Assembly (NCBI GenBank): GCA_017428625.1
Contig: JAFRQM010000005.1
Location: 1-64,000 of the forward strand
Source: Clostridia bacterium
Lineage (GTDB): Bacteria > Bacillota > Clostridia > Oscillospirales > Acutalibacteraceae
Direction of reading: 5' to 3'
DNA: 64,000 nucleotides
Shown: piece after piece, positions 18,737 to 27,363 of the stretch
Numbering within the stretch: position 1 is the stretch's first letter
How the letters are laid out: each line of letters opens with the position of its first letter
Made by a program: the position numbers and the translations under genes
Notes under the pieces: generated by a model
Seen by the model: only the letters and a program-made list of their open reading frames with translations
Databases searched by the model: none
What the model was told of the DNA's origin: nothing

Positions 18737-19409
18737 TTTCGCCCAGCCTCCTGTAATGGCATTTATATTCGCTTATGAACTTACCCTCATCATCGGGCGC
18801 TTCATCGCCGCCGAAAAGGCTCATCTGCTCATCCTTTTGTTCCGGTTTCTCATCGGCATTCACAAGCTCATCAAAGGTATAATCTTTGCGGTAAATAAAA
18901 GCGTCATTCCGCGGGAAAGACCACTCCGAAAAAACAATCGGCTCGTCGGTATCTTCCTGGTTTTTGTCAACGCACCTAAGGCTCAAAGCGTTGCCGCAAA
19001 CGATGTTCAGCCCGAGAATGAATTTTGCCGAAGCGCGGGTATCATCATTGCACTCTTTTTTGCAAATCTTTTTGTATTCGGCATCCCATATTTTGAATAG
19101 ACGCTCCCGACAGATTTCGCAGTTATCGGCTAAAATATCCACGCCGTATAAGCTGCCCAGTGCAAGCATGGAATACCGCTCCCAATCATAAGCACTCTTT
19201 TTATATTTCTTTGAAACAACGGTAAGTTTGCGAGTCAGTATTTCAGCAAGAAAATTGCCGTCACCGCAAGCGGGCTCCAAAAAACGGGAATCAATGCGTT
19301 CGCACTCCTGCGCCACAAGGTCGCACATTGCCTTAACCTCGCGCTCGGATGTAAACACCTCACCGTGGTCGGCAACGCGCTGCCGTGATTTAATTTGTTT
19401 TTCAGGCAT
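18729..19409 (-). CDS. Small methylase-like protein with SAM motif only
   Basis: 226 residues. It carries a methylase opening HGEVFTSEREVKAMCDL and SAM motif I FLEPACGDGNFLAE (about 51-64), with GNALSL further on, but no NPPY/DPPY catalytic motif. It is probably a SAM-binding partner of the next gene or a methylase that lost motif IV. The C-terminal part is acidic (EQKDEQMSLFGGDEAPDDEG). It is the first gene of the operon; inverted repeats lie in its promoter region at 19432-19467. Two adjacent methylase-like genes of which only one has NPPY suggest a split or heterodimeric enzyme, which is inference. Confidence 0.7.
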   Translation of the reverse strand: MPEKQIKSRQRVADHGEVFTSEREVKAMCDLVAQECERIDSRFLEPACGDGNFLAEILTRKLTVVSKKYKKSAYDWERYSMLALGSLYGVDILADNCEICRERLFKIWDAEYKKICKKECNDDTRASAKFILGLNIVCGNALSLRCVDKNQEDTDEPIVFSEWSFPRNDAFIYRKDYTFDELVNADEKPEQKDEQMSLFGGDEAPDDEGKFISEYKCHYRRLGENG

Positions 19410-19431
19410 ACCCTCACCACCGAAAAAATAA

Positions 19432-19467
19432 GACTAATGTCAAAAGCTCTACTTTTTGACATTAGTC
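19432..19467. repeat. Inverted repeat upstream of the restriction operon
   Basis: Perfect 14-bp arms GACTAATGTCAAAA (19432-19445) and TTTTGACATTAGTC (19454-19467) with an 8-bp centre. It lies 23 bp upstream of the operon start and 124 bp from the resolvase gene end; it could be an operator or a recombinase site. Confidence 0.7.
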
Positions 19468-19572
19468 CATACCGATTATTGTGTTTTGAAGTTAGTCCGA
19501 TGCTTGATGTAAAAATGATGAAAAGTCATTGATTTTTAAGGTGAATTTGTGTAAAATATAAGTGCTTGTATA

Positions 19573-20241
<669 letters not shown>

Positions 20242-20270
20242 TCATCACTCCTTAATTTTAATCTAAGATT

Positions 20271-20399
20271 TCATTTCTTTTGCCATTTGATTTCATATCC
20301 GAGAGCATCGGCAATTTCAAACGCTTCGGTATATTTCAAAGTGCTCGTATGCAGCTTACGGCTGAAATTGGATATCCCCACCGGACGGTCATTCAATTG
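20271..20399 (-). pseudogene. C-terminal relic of an XRE-type HTH regulator
   Basis: Minus-strand frame of 42 codons ending SRKLHTSTLKYTEAFEIADALGYEIKWQKK, which matches the end of short phage-type XRE regulators. The N-terminal half is missing and an in-frame stop lies at 20400-20402, so it is a fragment. It sits directly upstream of the resolvase. Confidence 0.6.
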
Positions 20400-20410
20400 T
20401 CAAGGTGCGT

Positions 20411-20800
20411 GTGAAGGATTTATTTACCTCCACTTCTTTAAGGGGAATTTGTGTGCCCAAATATTAGTCTGAGCTTCAAATTTTCACAAATTGTTTTCGT
20501 TTATTTTCAAAAACCCCTTTAATAGGTAGGCAGCGAGAAAGTGAAAAAGTTAACCTTCTACAGATTTTTTTCAAATACTTCTCAATACCCCTCCACTTGT
20601 AATAGGAAAATTCAAGTTGTTTTTTTACCCCTTACAAGCAAATCTTTACAAAATGTTTAAATTTATTGTAAATGCACCTCCACTTGTAATAGGTAAATAC
20701 TAGGCTGTTTTAGGGAGTCCTTACTTCAATTCTTCACAAATTGTTTACATATATCAGTAAAAGTCCCTCAATAGATAGCCAACGAGAAACTGATTTTTAT
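20411..20800. repeat. Array of about five degenerate 87-bp direct repeats
   Basis: A non-coding stretch with a recurring two-part unit. A TTCACAAATTGTTTA-like box (about 20483, 20558, 20644, 20732) is followed about 30 bp later by a CCTCCACTTGTAATAGG-like box (about 20425, 20513, 20588, 20675, 20764). Spacing is 75-89 bp. Two boxes (20588 and 20675) are nearly identical; others share CAGCGAGAAA/CAACGAGAAA tails. The function is unknown: iteron-like origin, protein-binding array or decayed RNA repeats are possible. Confidence 0.6.
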
Positions 20801-20814
20801 ACCCATGAAAAAAA

Positions 20815-20885
20815 GCAGAACCGAGTCCGATTAGTAAAGGGTGAAATGAACGGCAAGCCGCCCCTGACAAATCGTTCGGTTCTGC
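20815..20885. repeat. Long-range inverted repeat, possible structured RNA
   Basis: Perfect 10-bp arms GCAGAACCGA (20815-20824) and TCGGTTCTGC (20876-20885) enclose 51 bp that can fold further (CGGCAAGCCG). It lies between the repeat array and the toxin-antitoxin promoter. Confidence 0.5.
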
Positions 20886-20899
20886 GGTGATGCAAATAA

Positions 20900-20930
20900 G
20901 GCCTCAATGAGCAAATATGTCATTGAGACC
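20900..20930. terminator. Hairpin, possible terminator
   Basis: GGCCTCAATGA/TCATTGAGACC stem (one mismatch) with a 9-nt loop. There is no T-run on the plus strand, so termination is uncertain. Confidence 0.35.
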
Positions 20931-20958
20931 GAAAAAGATAATCAATTATAAAAAAGCA

Positions 20959-20987
20959 TTGACAAGAGACATAATATAATACATAAT
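20959..20987 (+). promoter_or_regulatory. Predicted promoter of the toxin-antitoxin operon
   Basis: TTGACA (20959-20964), 17-bp spacer and CATAAT (20982-20987), about 30 bp before the antitoxin start. Confidence 0.6.
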
Positions 20988-21016
20988 TTAGCCACAGCAA
21001 TTCGGGAGGTTTTATT

Positions 21017-21274
21017 ATGATTATTGTTCCTATGAGAGATTTAAAAGATACCGTTCGCATAGAGCAGCTTTGCGCGGGCGACAACGGCCCCGTTTTTGTA
21101 ACAAAAAACGGTTACGGAAGACTTGTCGTTATGGATATCGAATACTTTGAAAAGACGATGAAAAAGATTTATGAAGCCAGTGCCGTTAATAAAGGAATTG
21201 ACGATATGCAAAACGGCAAAACCGTTGACGGCAATAAGATTATTGAAGAAATGAGCAAAAAATATGGCTTCTGA
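21017..21274 (+). CDS. Phd/YefM-type antitoxin
   Basis: An 85-residue protein with the Phd/YefM pattern: an N-terminal DNA-binding part (VPMRDLKDTVRIEQLC, PVFVTKNGYGRLVVMDIEYFE) and a C-terminal toxin-neutralising tail. GGGAGGT lies 8 nt before the ATG. It overlaps the RelE-type toxin gene by 11 bp, the usual type II arrangement. The antitoxin-toxin complex probably autorepresses the promoter at 20959. It may stabilise the mobile island. Confidence 0.85.
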   Translation: MIIVPMRDLKDTVRIEQLCAGDNGPVFVTKNGYGRLVVMDIEYFEKTMKKIYEASAVNKGIDDMQNGKTVDGNKIIEEMSKKYGF

Positions 21275-21596
21275 TTTCAAGTATGAATTTACCGATTCTG
21301 CAAGCCGGGACTTGGATGATATTCTCAATTACATTGCCGGAAATCTGAAAAATCCTGATGCTGCCAAAGATTTATTTGACGGCATAAAACCGGAAATCAA
21401 AAACATCTGTTCATTTTCGTTTTCGGGCGAAGAAGTGAAAAATGAGTTTGTTGTTCTCCAAGGCGTTCGCGGAGTTACAATCGGAAATTACAATCTTTAT
21501 TATTACCCCGAAAAGCAAAAAAAGAAATTGACGGTTCTCCGCGTCATTTACGGCAAGAGAAATTTGGATTATGTTTTAAGGGAAATGAATATCTGA
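21264..21596 (+). CDS. RelE/ParE-superfamily toxin
   Basis: A 110-residue protein with a RelE/ParE fold pattern: YEFTDSASRDLDDILNYI at the N-terminus, a central LQGVRGVTIGNYNLYYY strand pair and the C-terminal VLRVIYGKRNLDYVL. RelE-type proteins cleave ribosome-bound mRNA and ParE-type proteins poison gyrase; the sequence alone does not decide which. It overlaps the antitoxin by 11 bp, so it is translationally coupled. Confidence 0.82.
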   Translation: MASDFKYEFTDSASRDLDDILNYIAGNLKNPDAAKDLFDGIKPEIKNICSFSFSGEEVKNEFVVLQGVRGVTIGNYNLYYYPEKQKKKLTVLRVIYGKRNLDYVLREMNI

Positions 21597-21610
21597 ACGG
21601 AGGGAGCGCA

Positions 21611-21736
21611 ATGCCGCTTGTGAAATCCTGCGCCTATAACATTGACAGCGGAAGGCTTGAAACGGAAGATGTTGACGGAGTGATTTATTCCGTAGATGTC
21701 TTAAATAAAGATGAAAAAACAGTTTACATTTTTTGA
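21611..21736 (+). pseudogene. Truncated DUF6061-family gene
   Basis: A 41-residue frame (MPLVKSCAYNIDSGRLETEDV...) that matches the first half of the 80-residue DUF6061 proteins at 33263 and 52929. It then runs into a stop within an unrelated tail. It has a good GGAGGG ribosome site, so the fragment may still be translated. It shows that island 1 once carried the same kind of mobile element as island 2. Confidence 0.65.
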
Positions 21737-21738
21737 AA

Positions 21739-21885
21739 AACAATATTGCCATTTCAAGTTCTGAAACAGCAGGGGGACGCGGATTCGGCAAAACCAAAAC
21801 CGTAAAAATTTTAAACAGCCTTGTCAAAAGCGGAAATATTAAAACCGCAGGAACAGGCAGAGGGACCAAATACATTTGTGAGTAA
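21739..21885 (+). pseudogene. C-terminal winged-helix relic
   Basis: An open frame without a start, encoding GRGFGKTKTVKILNSLVKSGNIKTAGTGRGTKYICE. This resembles the C-terminal winged-helix end of ATP-binding or Fic-type transcription regulators. It is probably the tail of a deleted gene left at the island edge. Confidence 0.4.
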
Positions 21886-21956
21886 AAAAACAGGCGAAAC
21901 AATGAACGCAGTTATATGCGTCCGGTATTCATCCGATAAGCCAAACTTCATCAAAG

Positions 21957-21990
21957 TAAAAATCCGCCCTTGGGGGACGGATTTTTGTTT
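21957..21990 (+). terminator. Rho-independent terminator
   Basis: A 9-bp stem AAAAATCCG/CGGATTTTT with an 11-nt loop, ending in a T-run. It closes the toxin-antitoxin and relic segment. Confidence 0.75.
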
Positions 21991-22055
21991 GGTGAAAAAT
22001 TTTGTCTTCTGAAAAAACCGGTTTTAAAAAACGGATAAAAAATGAAAAGCGGGGT

Positions 22056-22913
22056 TCACATCAGCGTAAATCCGGTGAGTTGGACGACGCTGCCGACGGC
22101 GGCGCCGAGCAGATAGACCAGCAGGGCTATGCCGATGTTTTCTTTGACATTTTTGTTTGTGCGGAAAAGAACGAGCAGACCTATGCCGGAGCCCGTGAGC
22201 AGACCCGCGAGCATTGCGCCCGTGTTGATGACCCCCGACAGATAAAGTTCGGTAATGACAACGGAGGCGGCGCAGTTCGGAATAAGCCCGACAAGGCCGG
22301 CAACGAGGCAGCTGACAACGGGAATATTCACAAACAGCCTGCCGAGAGTGTCTTCGCCGATGAAATAAATCGCCGTGTTGAGCGCGAATGTTATGATAAA
22401 AATGAAAACCGCTATTTTTACCGTGTGGTGAAGGGCGGAGCGGAAAATGCTCTCCTCCTCGCAGTGACAGTCGTCGTTTTCGCAAAGGCAGTGAATAGCC
22501 TCCGGCTTTTTGCCTTTTTTGAGAATGCGCATAACACCGTCAACGGCGAAGCCGAGCACTATGCCCGAAACCGCCTTAAAAGCGAGAATTTTGCCGATTA
22601 ACCGGATATCCGCCTGTTCGGAAATGCAGACAGGGAGCATTTCATCCGATGTGGATAAGAACACGGCGATGAGCGTGCCGAGAGAAATCACTCTGCCTGC
22701 GTAAAAGCCCGAAGCGGAGGCGGAAAAACCGCATTGCGGAACTGTTCCGAGGAGCCCGCCCGCGAGCGGACCTATTGCCCCCGCTTTGCGGATTGCCTTT
22801 TCGGCTTTCTCGGATGTTTTATGCTCAATAAACTCCATTAGAAGATATGTTGCATAAAGAAAAATTATTAACCTGGCATTGTCTTTGAGAGTGTCAAGAA
22901 TAACATCAGGCAT
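22056..22913 (-). CDS. Putative metal/arsenic exporter (ArsP_2-like membrane protein)
   Basis: A 285-residue polytopic membrane protein. It has the PQCGFSASASGFYAGRVISLGTL block and LSTSDEMLPV, which characterise the ten-TM putative heavy-metal exporter family (PF11449), annotated variously as manganese or arsenic efflux. A cytoplasmic loop CLCENDDCHCEEE holds four cysteines and one histidine, likely a metal site. The second half repeats the pattern (LVGLIPNCAASVVITELYLSG), an internal duplication. The substrate cannot be settled from sequence. It is the first backbone gene after island 1. Confidence 0.75.
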   Translation of the reverse strand: MPDVILDTLKDNARLIIFLYATYLLMEFIEHKTSEKAEKAIRKAGAIGPLAGGLLGTVPQCGFSASASGFYAGRVISLGTLIAVFLSTSDEMLPVCISEQADIRLIGKILAFKAVSGIVLGFAVDGVMRILKKGKKPEAIHCLCENDDCHCEEESIFRSALHHTVKIAVFIFIITFALNTAIYFIGEDTLGRLFVNIPVVSCLVAGLVGLIPNCAASVVITELYLSGVINTGAMLAGLLTGSGIGLLVLFRTNKNVKENIGIALLVYLLGAAVGSVVQLTGFTLM

Positions 22914-23100
22914 GGGAGCGGCCTCTTTCTTTAATCTTTCCGGTTTTGCGCCGGGCTATTATAATATACTTTACAGACGGATGTGTCAAGAAGCAGATAT
23001 ATTTGTAATTATTTGATGTTTTACTTTTTACCGGTAAGGTGGTATAATTATAAACAGAAAGAAATTAATCACATTATAATCACTTTTTACGGAGGAACAA

Positions 23101-24108
23101 ATGAAAAGGATAATCTCTGTTATTGCCGCTCTGCTCGCGGTTCTTCTTGTTTTTGCGGGCTGTTCGGTAAACAAAGGCGGCGAAACACCCGTAACGGTAA
23201 CGGAAACCGCGACTGTCGCGGAGTTCACCGAGCCTGCCAAGCCTGAATACACGCAGGAAGAGCTTGACAAAATGGTGGCGTTCACCTTTGACGACGGCCC
23301 CGGCACCGACACCACGAACAGAATACTCGACCAGCTTGAAAAATACGGGTTTACGGCGACATTTTTTGTAATCGGCAGAAACATTACCGACAGCAACGCG
23401 TCCGTTATGCGAAGGGCTGTGACTCTCGGGTGCGAAATAGGCAACCACACGCAGAACCACAACACCAACCTCAACAACCTTTCAATGGAAAAGGTAACGC
23501 AGGAAATTGAGGCGACAAGCGACGCCGTTGAAAAGGCGACGGGTAAAAGACCGACGCTTATGCGCCCGCCCGGAGGCGCGTTCTCACACCTCAAGGGCAA
23601 ACTTGATTACGCGATTATTCACTGGTGCGTTGACACAAACGACTGGCGCAAAAAAGGCAGCGCGGGCAACGCTCAGGCGGCGAGAAATTTAGCCGACTAC
23701 ATAATCGGCCAGGTTGAAGGCAACGGCGGCGCCATTGTGCTTATGCACGACATTTACGATTTCACCGCCGAAACAATGGAAATCGTTATTCCCGAACTCG
23801 CGCAGATGGGTTACAGAATCTGCTCCGTGTCGGACCTCGCGCAGGCTTACGGCGAAAAACTTGAACCCGGTCAGGTTTATTTCAGGATAAACCGTATGAC
23901 ATCGCTTGAGCCCGGCAGATATGTGGTAAACACGAGAGAAAGCCCCCTGACGCTCAGGGCGGAGCCCGAGCCCGACGCCGAGGTGCTGTTAAGACTGGCG
24001 AAAGGCACCGAAATTACGGTTGAAAAGTGTGAAAACGGCTGGGCAAAAACGAGTTACAGAGGCACATCCGGCTGGGTAAACGCCGATTATCTGAAAAAAG
24101 CGGAATAA
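23101..24108 (+). CDS. Lipid-anchored polysaccharide deacetylase with SH3 domain
   Basis: 335 residues. A lipoprotein signal (LLVFAGC) and a Thr-rich linker precede a NodB/CE4 domain with all five motifs: TFDDGPG (the DD pair), HTQNHN (metal-binding H-x3-H), MRPPGGAF, DTNDW and VLMHDIYD. A C-terminal bacterial SH3 domain (about 275-335, LTLRAEPEPDAEVL..WVNADYL) probably binds the cell wall. The enzyme should remove acetyl groups from peptidoglycan or another wall polymer outside the membrane. A good GGAGG lies 5 nt before the start. It is monocistronic, with a terminator at 24121. Confidence 0.9.
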   Translation: MKRIISVIAALLAVLLVFAGCSVNKGGETPVTVTETATVAEFTEPAKPEYTQEELDKMVAFTFDDGPGTDTTNRILDQLEKYGFTATFFVIGRNITDSNASVMRRAVTLGCEIGNHTQNHNTNLNNLSMEKVTQEIEATSDAVEKATGKRPTLMRPPGGAFSHLKGKLDYAIIHWCVDTNDWRKKGSAGNAQAARNLADYIIGQVEGNGGAIVLMHDIYDFTAETMEIVIPELAQMGYRICSVSDLAQAYGEKLEPGQVYFRINRMTSLEPGRYVVNTRESPLTLRAEPEPDAEVLLRLAKGTEITVEKCENGWAKTSYRGTSGWVNADYLKKAE

Positions 24109-24120
24109 AATAATGAGAAG

Positions 24121-24149
24121 CGGCGGGGCGGTTGCGCCCCGCCGTTTTT
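24121..24149 (+). terminator. Rho-independent terminator
   Basis: Perfect 10-bp GC-rich stem CGGCGGGGCG/CGCCCCGCCG, GTTG loop, then TTTTT, just downstream of the deacetylase gene. Confidence 0.92.
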
Positions 24150-24237
24150 CAGATATTGGATTTTGGATTTTGGATGTTGGACGAGCGGCACGGATGTATC
24201 CGCGCCCTACGGGTTGGATGTCAGACGAGAAATTGCG

Positions 24238-24283
24238 GGACATTTATAATTACTTATTTCAGGACATTTATAATTACTTATTT
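24238..24283. repeat. Tandem 22-bp direct repeat upstream of uxaC
   Basis: The 22-bp motif starting GGACATTTATAATTACT occurs at 24238-24259 and again at 24262-24283. Each copy contains TATAAT, so it could duplicate a -10 region or an operator for uxaC. It is preceded by short GGATTTTGGAT repeats. Confidence 0.7.
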
Positions 24284-24358
24284 TTAACATATTGAAAAGC
24301 GGCGGGGGTTGTGTTAAAATATAAAATCGGAAACAAATGACTGCCGGGAGGTATGGTT

Positions 24359-25765
24359 TTGGCAAAAACATTTATGAACGCGGACTTTCTTCTCAACAAC
24401 GAGCCGTCAAAAAAACTGTTCGCTGCGGCAAAGGATATGCCGATATTCGACTGGCACTGCCACCTTTCGCCCAAAGAGATTTATGAGAACAGGCAGCCCG
24501 AAGACATCGCTTTTTTGTGGCTTGCGGGCGACCATTACAAATGGAGGGCGATGCGTTCATGCGGTGTGGACGAGAAGTTCATAACAGGCAGCGCGTCCGG
24601 CTATGAAAAATTCAGGGCTCTGGCGGAGATTATGCCGTTTCTCATCGGCAATCCGCTTTACCACTGGACCCACCTTGAACTGCAGAGATATTTTGATATT
24701 TACGAGCCGTTGAGCGCTCAGACCTGTGACAGCGTCTGGGAGCGCGCCAACGCGAAAATAAAGGCGGGCGGATTCACACCGCGCGAACTGATAAAAAACT
24801 CAAACGTTACCTGCCTTTGCACGACGGACGACCCTGCCGACACGCTTGAATACCACATTAAACTTGCGCAGGATGACTCATTCGGCGTTAAGGTGCTGCC
24901 GGCTTTCCGCCCCGACAAGGCGCTGGGAATCGAACTGCCCGGCTGGAGAGACTGGCTTGCCGCCATGGAGAAAACGGCGGGCGTTAAAATAGAGAGTTAT
25001 ACGGCGCTTACCGAGGTGCTGACAGACAGAATAGAGTTTTTCGCGTCTCTCGGCTGCCGCGCGAGCGACCACGCGTTCGGCGAATTCCCTTATCTCAGGG
25101 CGACGAAGCCGGAAATCGAACTCATTTTCAGCAAGGCGGCGGGCGGAGCCCCGTTAAGCGAAGAAGAAACCGAAAAATACAAAACGGAACTTCTGCGCTT
25201 CCTCGCAAAGGAATACGCGAAACGCGACTGGGGCATGGAACTTCACATAGGACCCATGCGCAACAACAACACCGCTATGTTTGAAAAACTCGGCCCCGAC
25301 ACGGGCTTTGACTCAATAGACGACCGTGAGGTCGCGCGCAAACTCTCACGCTTTATGGACAGCGTGGCGCAGGAGAACCTGCTGCCCAGAACAATTCTTT
25401 TCACCCTCAACCCGAAAGACAATTATGTTCTCGGCTCAATGCTCGGCAACTTCCAGACGAGCGAGGCGCAAAGCAAAATACAGTTCGGTTCGGCGTGGTG
25501 GTTCAATGACAACATTGACGGTATGCGCGAGCAGATGAAGGCGCTCGCGAACCTCGGCGCAATAAGCAAATTCGTCGGTATGGTAACAGATTCGCGCTCC
25601 TTCCTTTCATACCCGAGGCACGAGTATTTCCGCCGCATTCTGTGCGCGCTGCTCGGCGATATGGTTGAAGAGGGGCTCTACCCCGAAGATTATGACACTC
25701 TCAGCGGTATAGTCAGGGATATTTCATATAACAACGCGGTCAATTATTTCGGAATTGAAATATAA
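24359..25765 (+). CDS. uxaC: Glucuronate isomerase
   Basis: UxaC interconverts D-glucuronate and D-fructuronate (also galacturonate and tagaturonate), the first step of uronate catabolism. The 468-residue protein has the family opening NADFLLNNEPSKKLF, the metal-binding IFDWHCHLSPKEI motif, and the C-terminal FVGMVTDSRSFLSYPRHEYFRR block. GGGAGG lies 7 nt before TTG 24359 but only 1 nt before ATG 24353, and the family N-terminus fits the TTG start (MAKTFMN). No other uronate genes are nearby; glpK follows after 21 bp, so the two may share a transcript. Confidence 0.93.
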   Translation: MAKTFMNADFLLNNEPSKKLFAAAKDMPIFDWHCHLSPKEIYENRQPEDIAFLWLAGDHYKWRAMRSCGVDEKFITGSASGYEKFRALAEIMPFLIGNPLYHWTHLELQRYFDIYEPLSAQTCDSVWERANAKIKAGGFTPRELIKNSNVTCLCTTDDPADTLEYHIKLAQDDSFGVKVLPAFRPDKALGIELPGWRDWLAAMEKTAGVKIESYTALTEVLTDRIEFFASLGCRASDHAFGEFPYLRATKPEIELIFSKAAGGAPLSEEETEKYKTELLRFLAKEYAKRDWGMELHIGPMRNNNTAMFEKLGPDTGFDSIDDREVARKLSRFMDSVAQENLLPRTILFTLNPKDNYVLGSMLGNFQTSEAQSKIQFGSAWWFNDNIDGMREQMKALANLGAISKFVGMVTDSRSFLSYPRHEYFRRILCALLGDMVEEGLYPEDYDTLSGIVRDISYNNAVNYFGIEI

Positions 25766-25786
25766 CATATAAGAAAGGGTGCTTTT

Positions 25787-27310
25787 ATGGCAAAATACGT
25801 TATAGCTCTCGACCAGGGCACAACCAGTTCACGAGCCATCGCCTTTGACAAGGCGGGCAACATCATCGCGAAGGCACAAAAGGAATTTGATCAGATTTAT
25901 CCTCAGGCGGGCTGGGTTGAACATGACCCGATGACTATTCTTTACAGTCAGCTCGAATCACTCACGAGCATTCTGGCTGAGGGCACTGTTTCGGCGCAGG
26001 ATATTGCGGCAATAGGCATAACAAACCAGCGTGAAACAACAATTCTCTGGAACAAAGAGACGGGCAAACCCGTTTATAACGCCATAGTCTGGCAGTGCCG
26101 CCGCACAGCGGACATCTGCGAAGAGATTATCAACGAAGGGCTTTCGGACTACATTCAGGAGCACACGGGGCTTATTGTTGACGCGTATTTTTCGGGCACG
26201 AAAATCAAATGGATACTTGACAATGTTCCCGAGGCGCGTCAGCTTGCGGAGGAAGGCAAACTCCTTTTCGGCACGGTTGAAACCTGGCTTATCTGGAACC
26301 TTACGGGCGGCGCGAAAGACAGCGACGCCGCGGTTCATGTTACCGACTACTCAAACGCGTCGCGCACAATGCTTTTTGATGTTGACAGACTCTGCTGGGA
26401 TGAAACGCTCTGCGAAAAACTCGGTATTCCGATGAGCATTCTGCCCGAGCCCGTGCCTTCAAGCAAGGTTTACGGAACGGTCGCGGGAGGAATTGTCGGC
26501 CTTGAAGACCTTGAGGGTATTCCGATAAGCGGCGCCATAGGCGACCAGCAGGCGGCTCTTTTCGGCCAGTGCTGTTTTGAAGCCGGTCAGGCGAAAAACA
26601 CCTACGGCACAGGCTGCTTCCTGCTTATGAACACAGGCAAAACCAGAACAAAATCAAAGAAAAAACTTCTCACCGGCGTTGCGTGGGGCATCGGCGATGA
26701 GGTTGAATATGATGTTGAGGGTTCCGCTTTCAACGCGGGCTCGGTCATCAAGTGGCTGCGCGACGAGCTCGGTCTTATCAACACGGCGAGACGCTGCGAC
26801 GAACTTGCGGAAAGCGTTCCCGACGCCAACGGAATCTATTTTGTGCCCGCGTTCACGGGTCTGGGCGCGCCCTACTGGGATATGTATGCGAGAGGCGCCA
26901 TTGTAGGCCTTACAAGAGGCGTAAACCGCGCGCACATAGCGAGGAGCGTGCTTGAGGCGATAGCCTACCAGATGACAGACCTGCTTGAAGCGATGAAAGA
27001 GGATTCCGGCATAAACTTCACCGAACTGCGCGTTGACGGCGGCGCTTCCGTGAGCAACATTATGATGCAGATTCAGTCAGACCTTATACGCTGCATGGTG
27101 GTTCGCCCGAAGACGGTTGAGACAACGGCTCTCGGCGCGGCCTATATGGCGGGCCTTGCGGTCGGCTTCTGGAAGAGCAAGGACGAAATCATCTCAAACA
27201 GAGAAATCGACAAAGTTTTCACTCCCCAGATGCCTCTTGAAAAGCGCAACGAACTTTACGCGGGCTGGAAGAGAGCGGTTGACCGCTCACGCGGCTGGGC
27301 AAAGCCTTGA
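25787..27310 (+). CDS. glpK: Glycerol kinase
   Basis: GlpK phosphorylates glycerol to glycerol 3-phosphate with ATP. The 507-residue protein has all family blocks: [41 protein letters not shown] in two adjoining pieces, the [13 protein letters not shown] phosphate loop, [14 protein letters not shown], and the [20 protein letters not shown] region, ending with [11 protein letters not shown]. Length is standard. It has an AAAGGGTGC ribosome site. Between uxaC and malic enzyme it forms a small carbon-metabolism cluster. Confidence 0.96.
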   Translation: MAKYVIALDQGTTSSRAIAFDKAGNIIAKAQKEFDQIYPQAGWVEHDPMTILYSQLESLTSILAEGTVSAQDIAAIGITNQRETTILWNKETGKPVYNAIVWQCRRTADICEEIINEGLSDYIQEHTGLIVDAYFSGTKIKWILDNVPEARQLAEEGKLLFGTVETWLIWNLTGGAKDSDAAVHVTDYSNASRTMLFDVDRLCWDETLCEKLGIPMSILPEPVPSSKVYGTVAGGIVGLEDLEGIPISGAIGDQQAALFGQCCFEAGQAKNTYGTGCFLLMNTGKTRTKSKKKLLTGVAWGIGDEVEYDVEGSAFNAGSVIKWLRDELGLINTARRCDELAESVPDANGIYFVPAFTGLGAPYWDMYARGAIVGLTRGVNRAHIARSVLEAIAYQMTDLLEAMKEDSGINFTELRVDGGASVSNIMMQIQSDLIRCMVVRPKTVETTALGAAYMAGLAVGFWKSKDEIISNREIDKVFTPQMPLEKRNELYAGWKRAVDRSRGWAKP

Positions 27311-27363
27311 ATAAACGCACACAAAACAGCACAAAATAAAAAGATAATATAAGGAGAAACAAA

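Noticed and set aside
20411..20800. CRISPR array
   Set aside because: Repeat copies are too different, the period (75-89 bp) is irregular and too long, and there are no cas genes.
22002..22601. 199-codon plus-strand frame opposite the metal exporter gene
   Set aside because: Strongly charged shadow of a membrane protein gene on the other strand.
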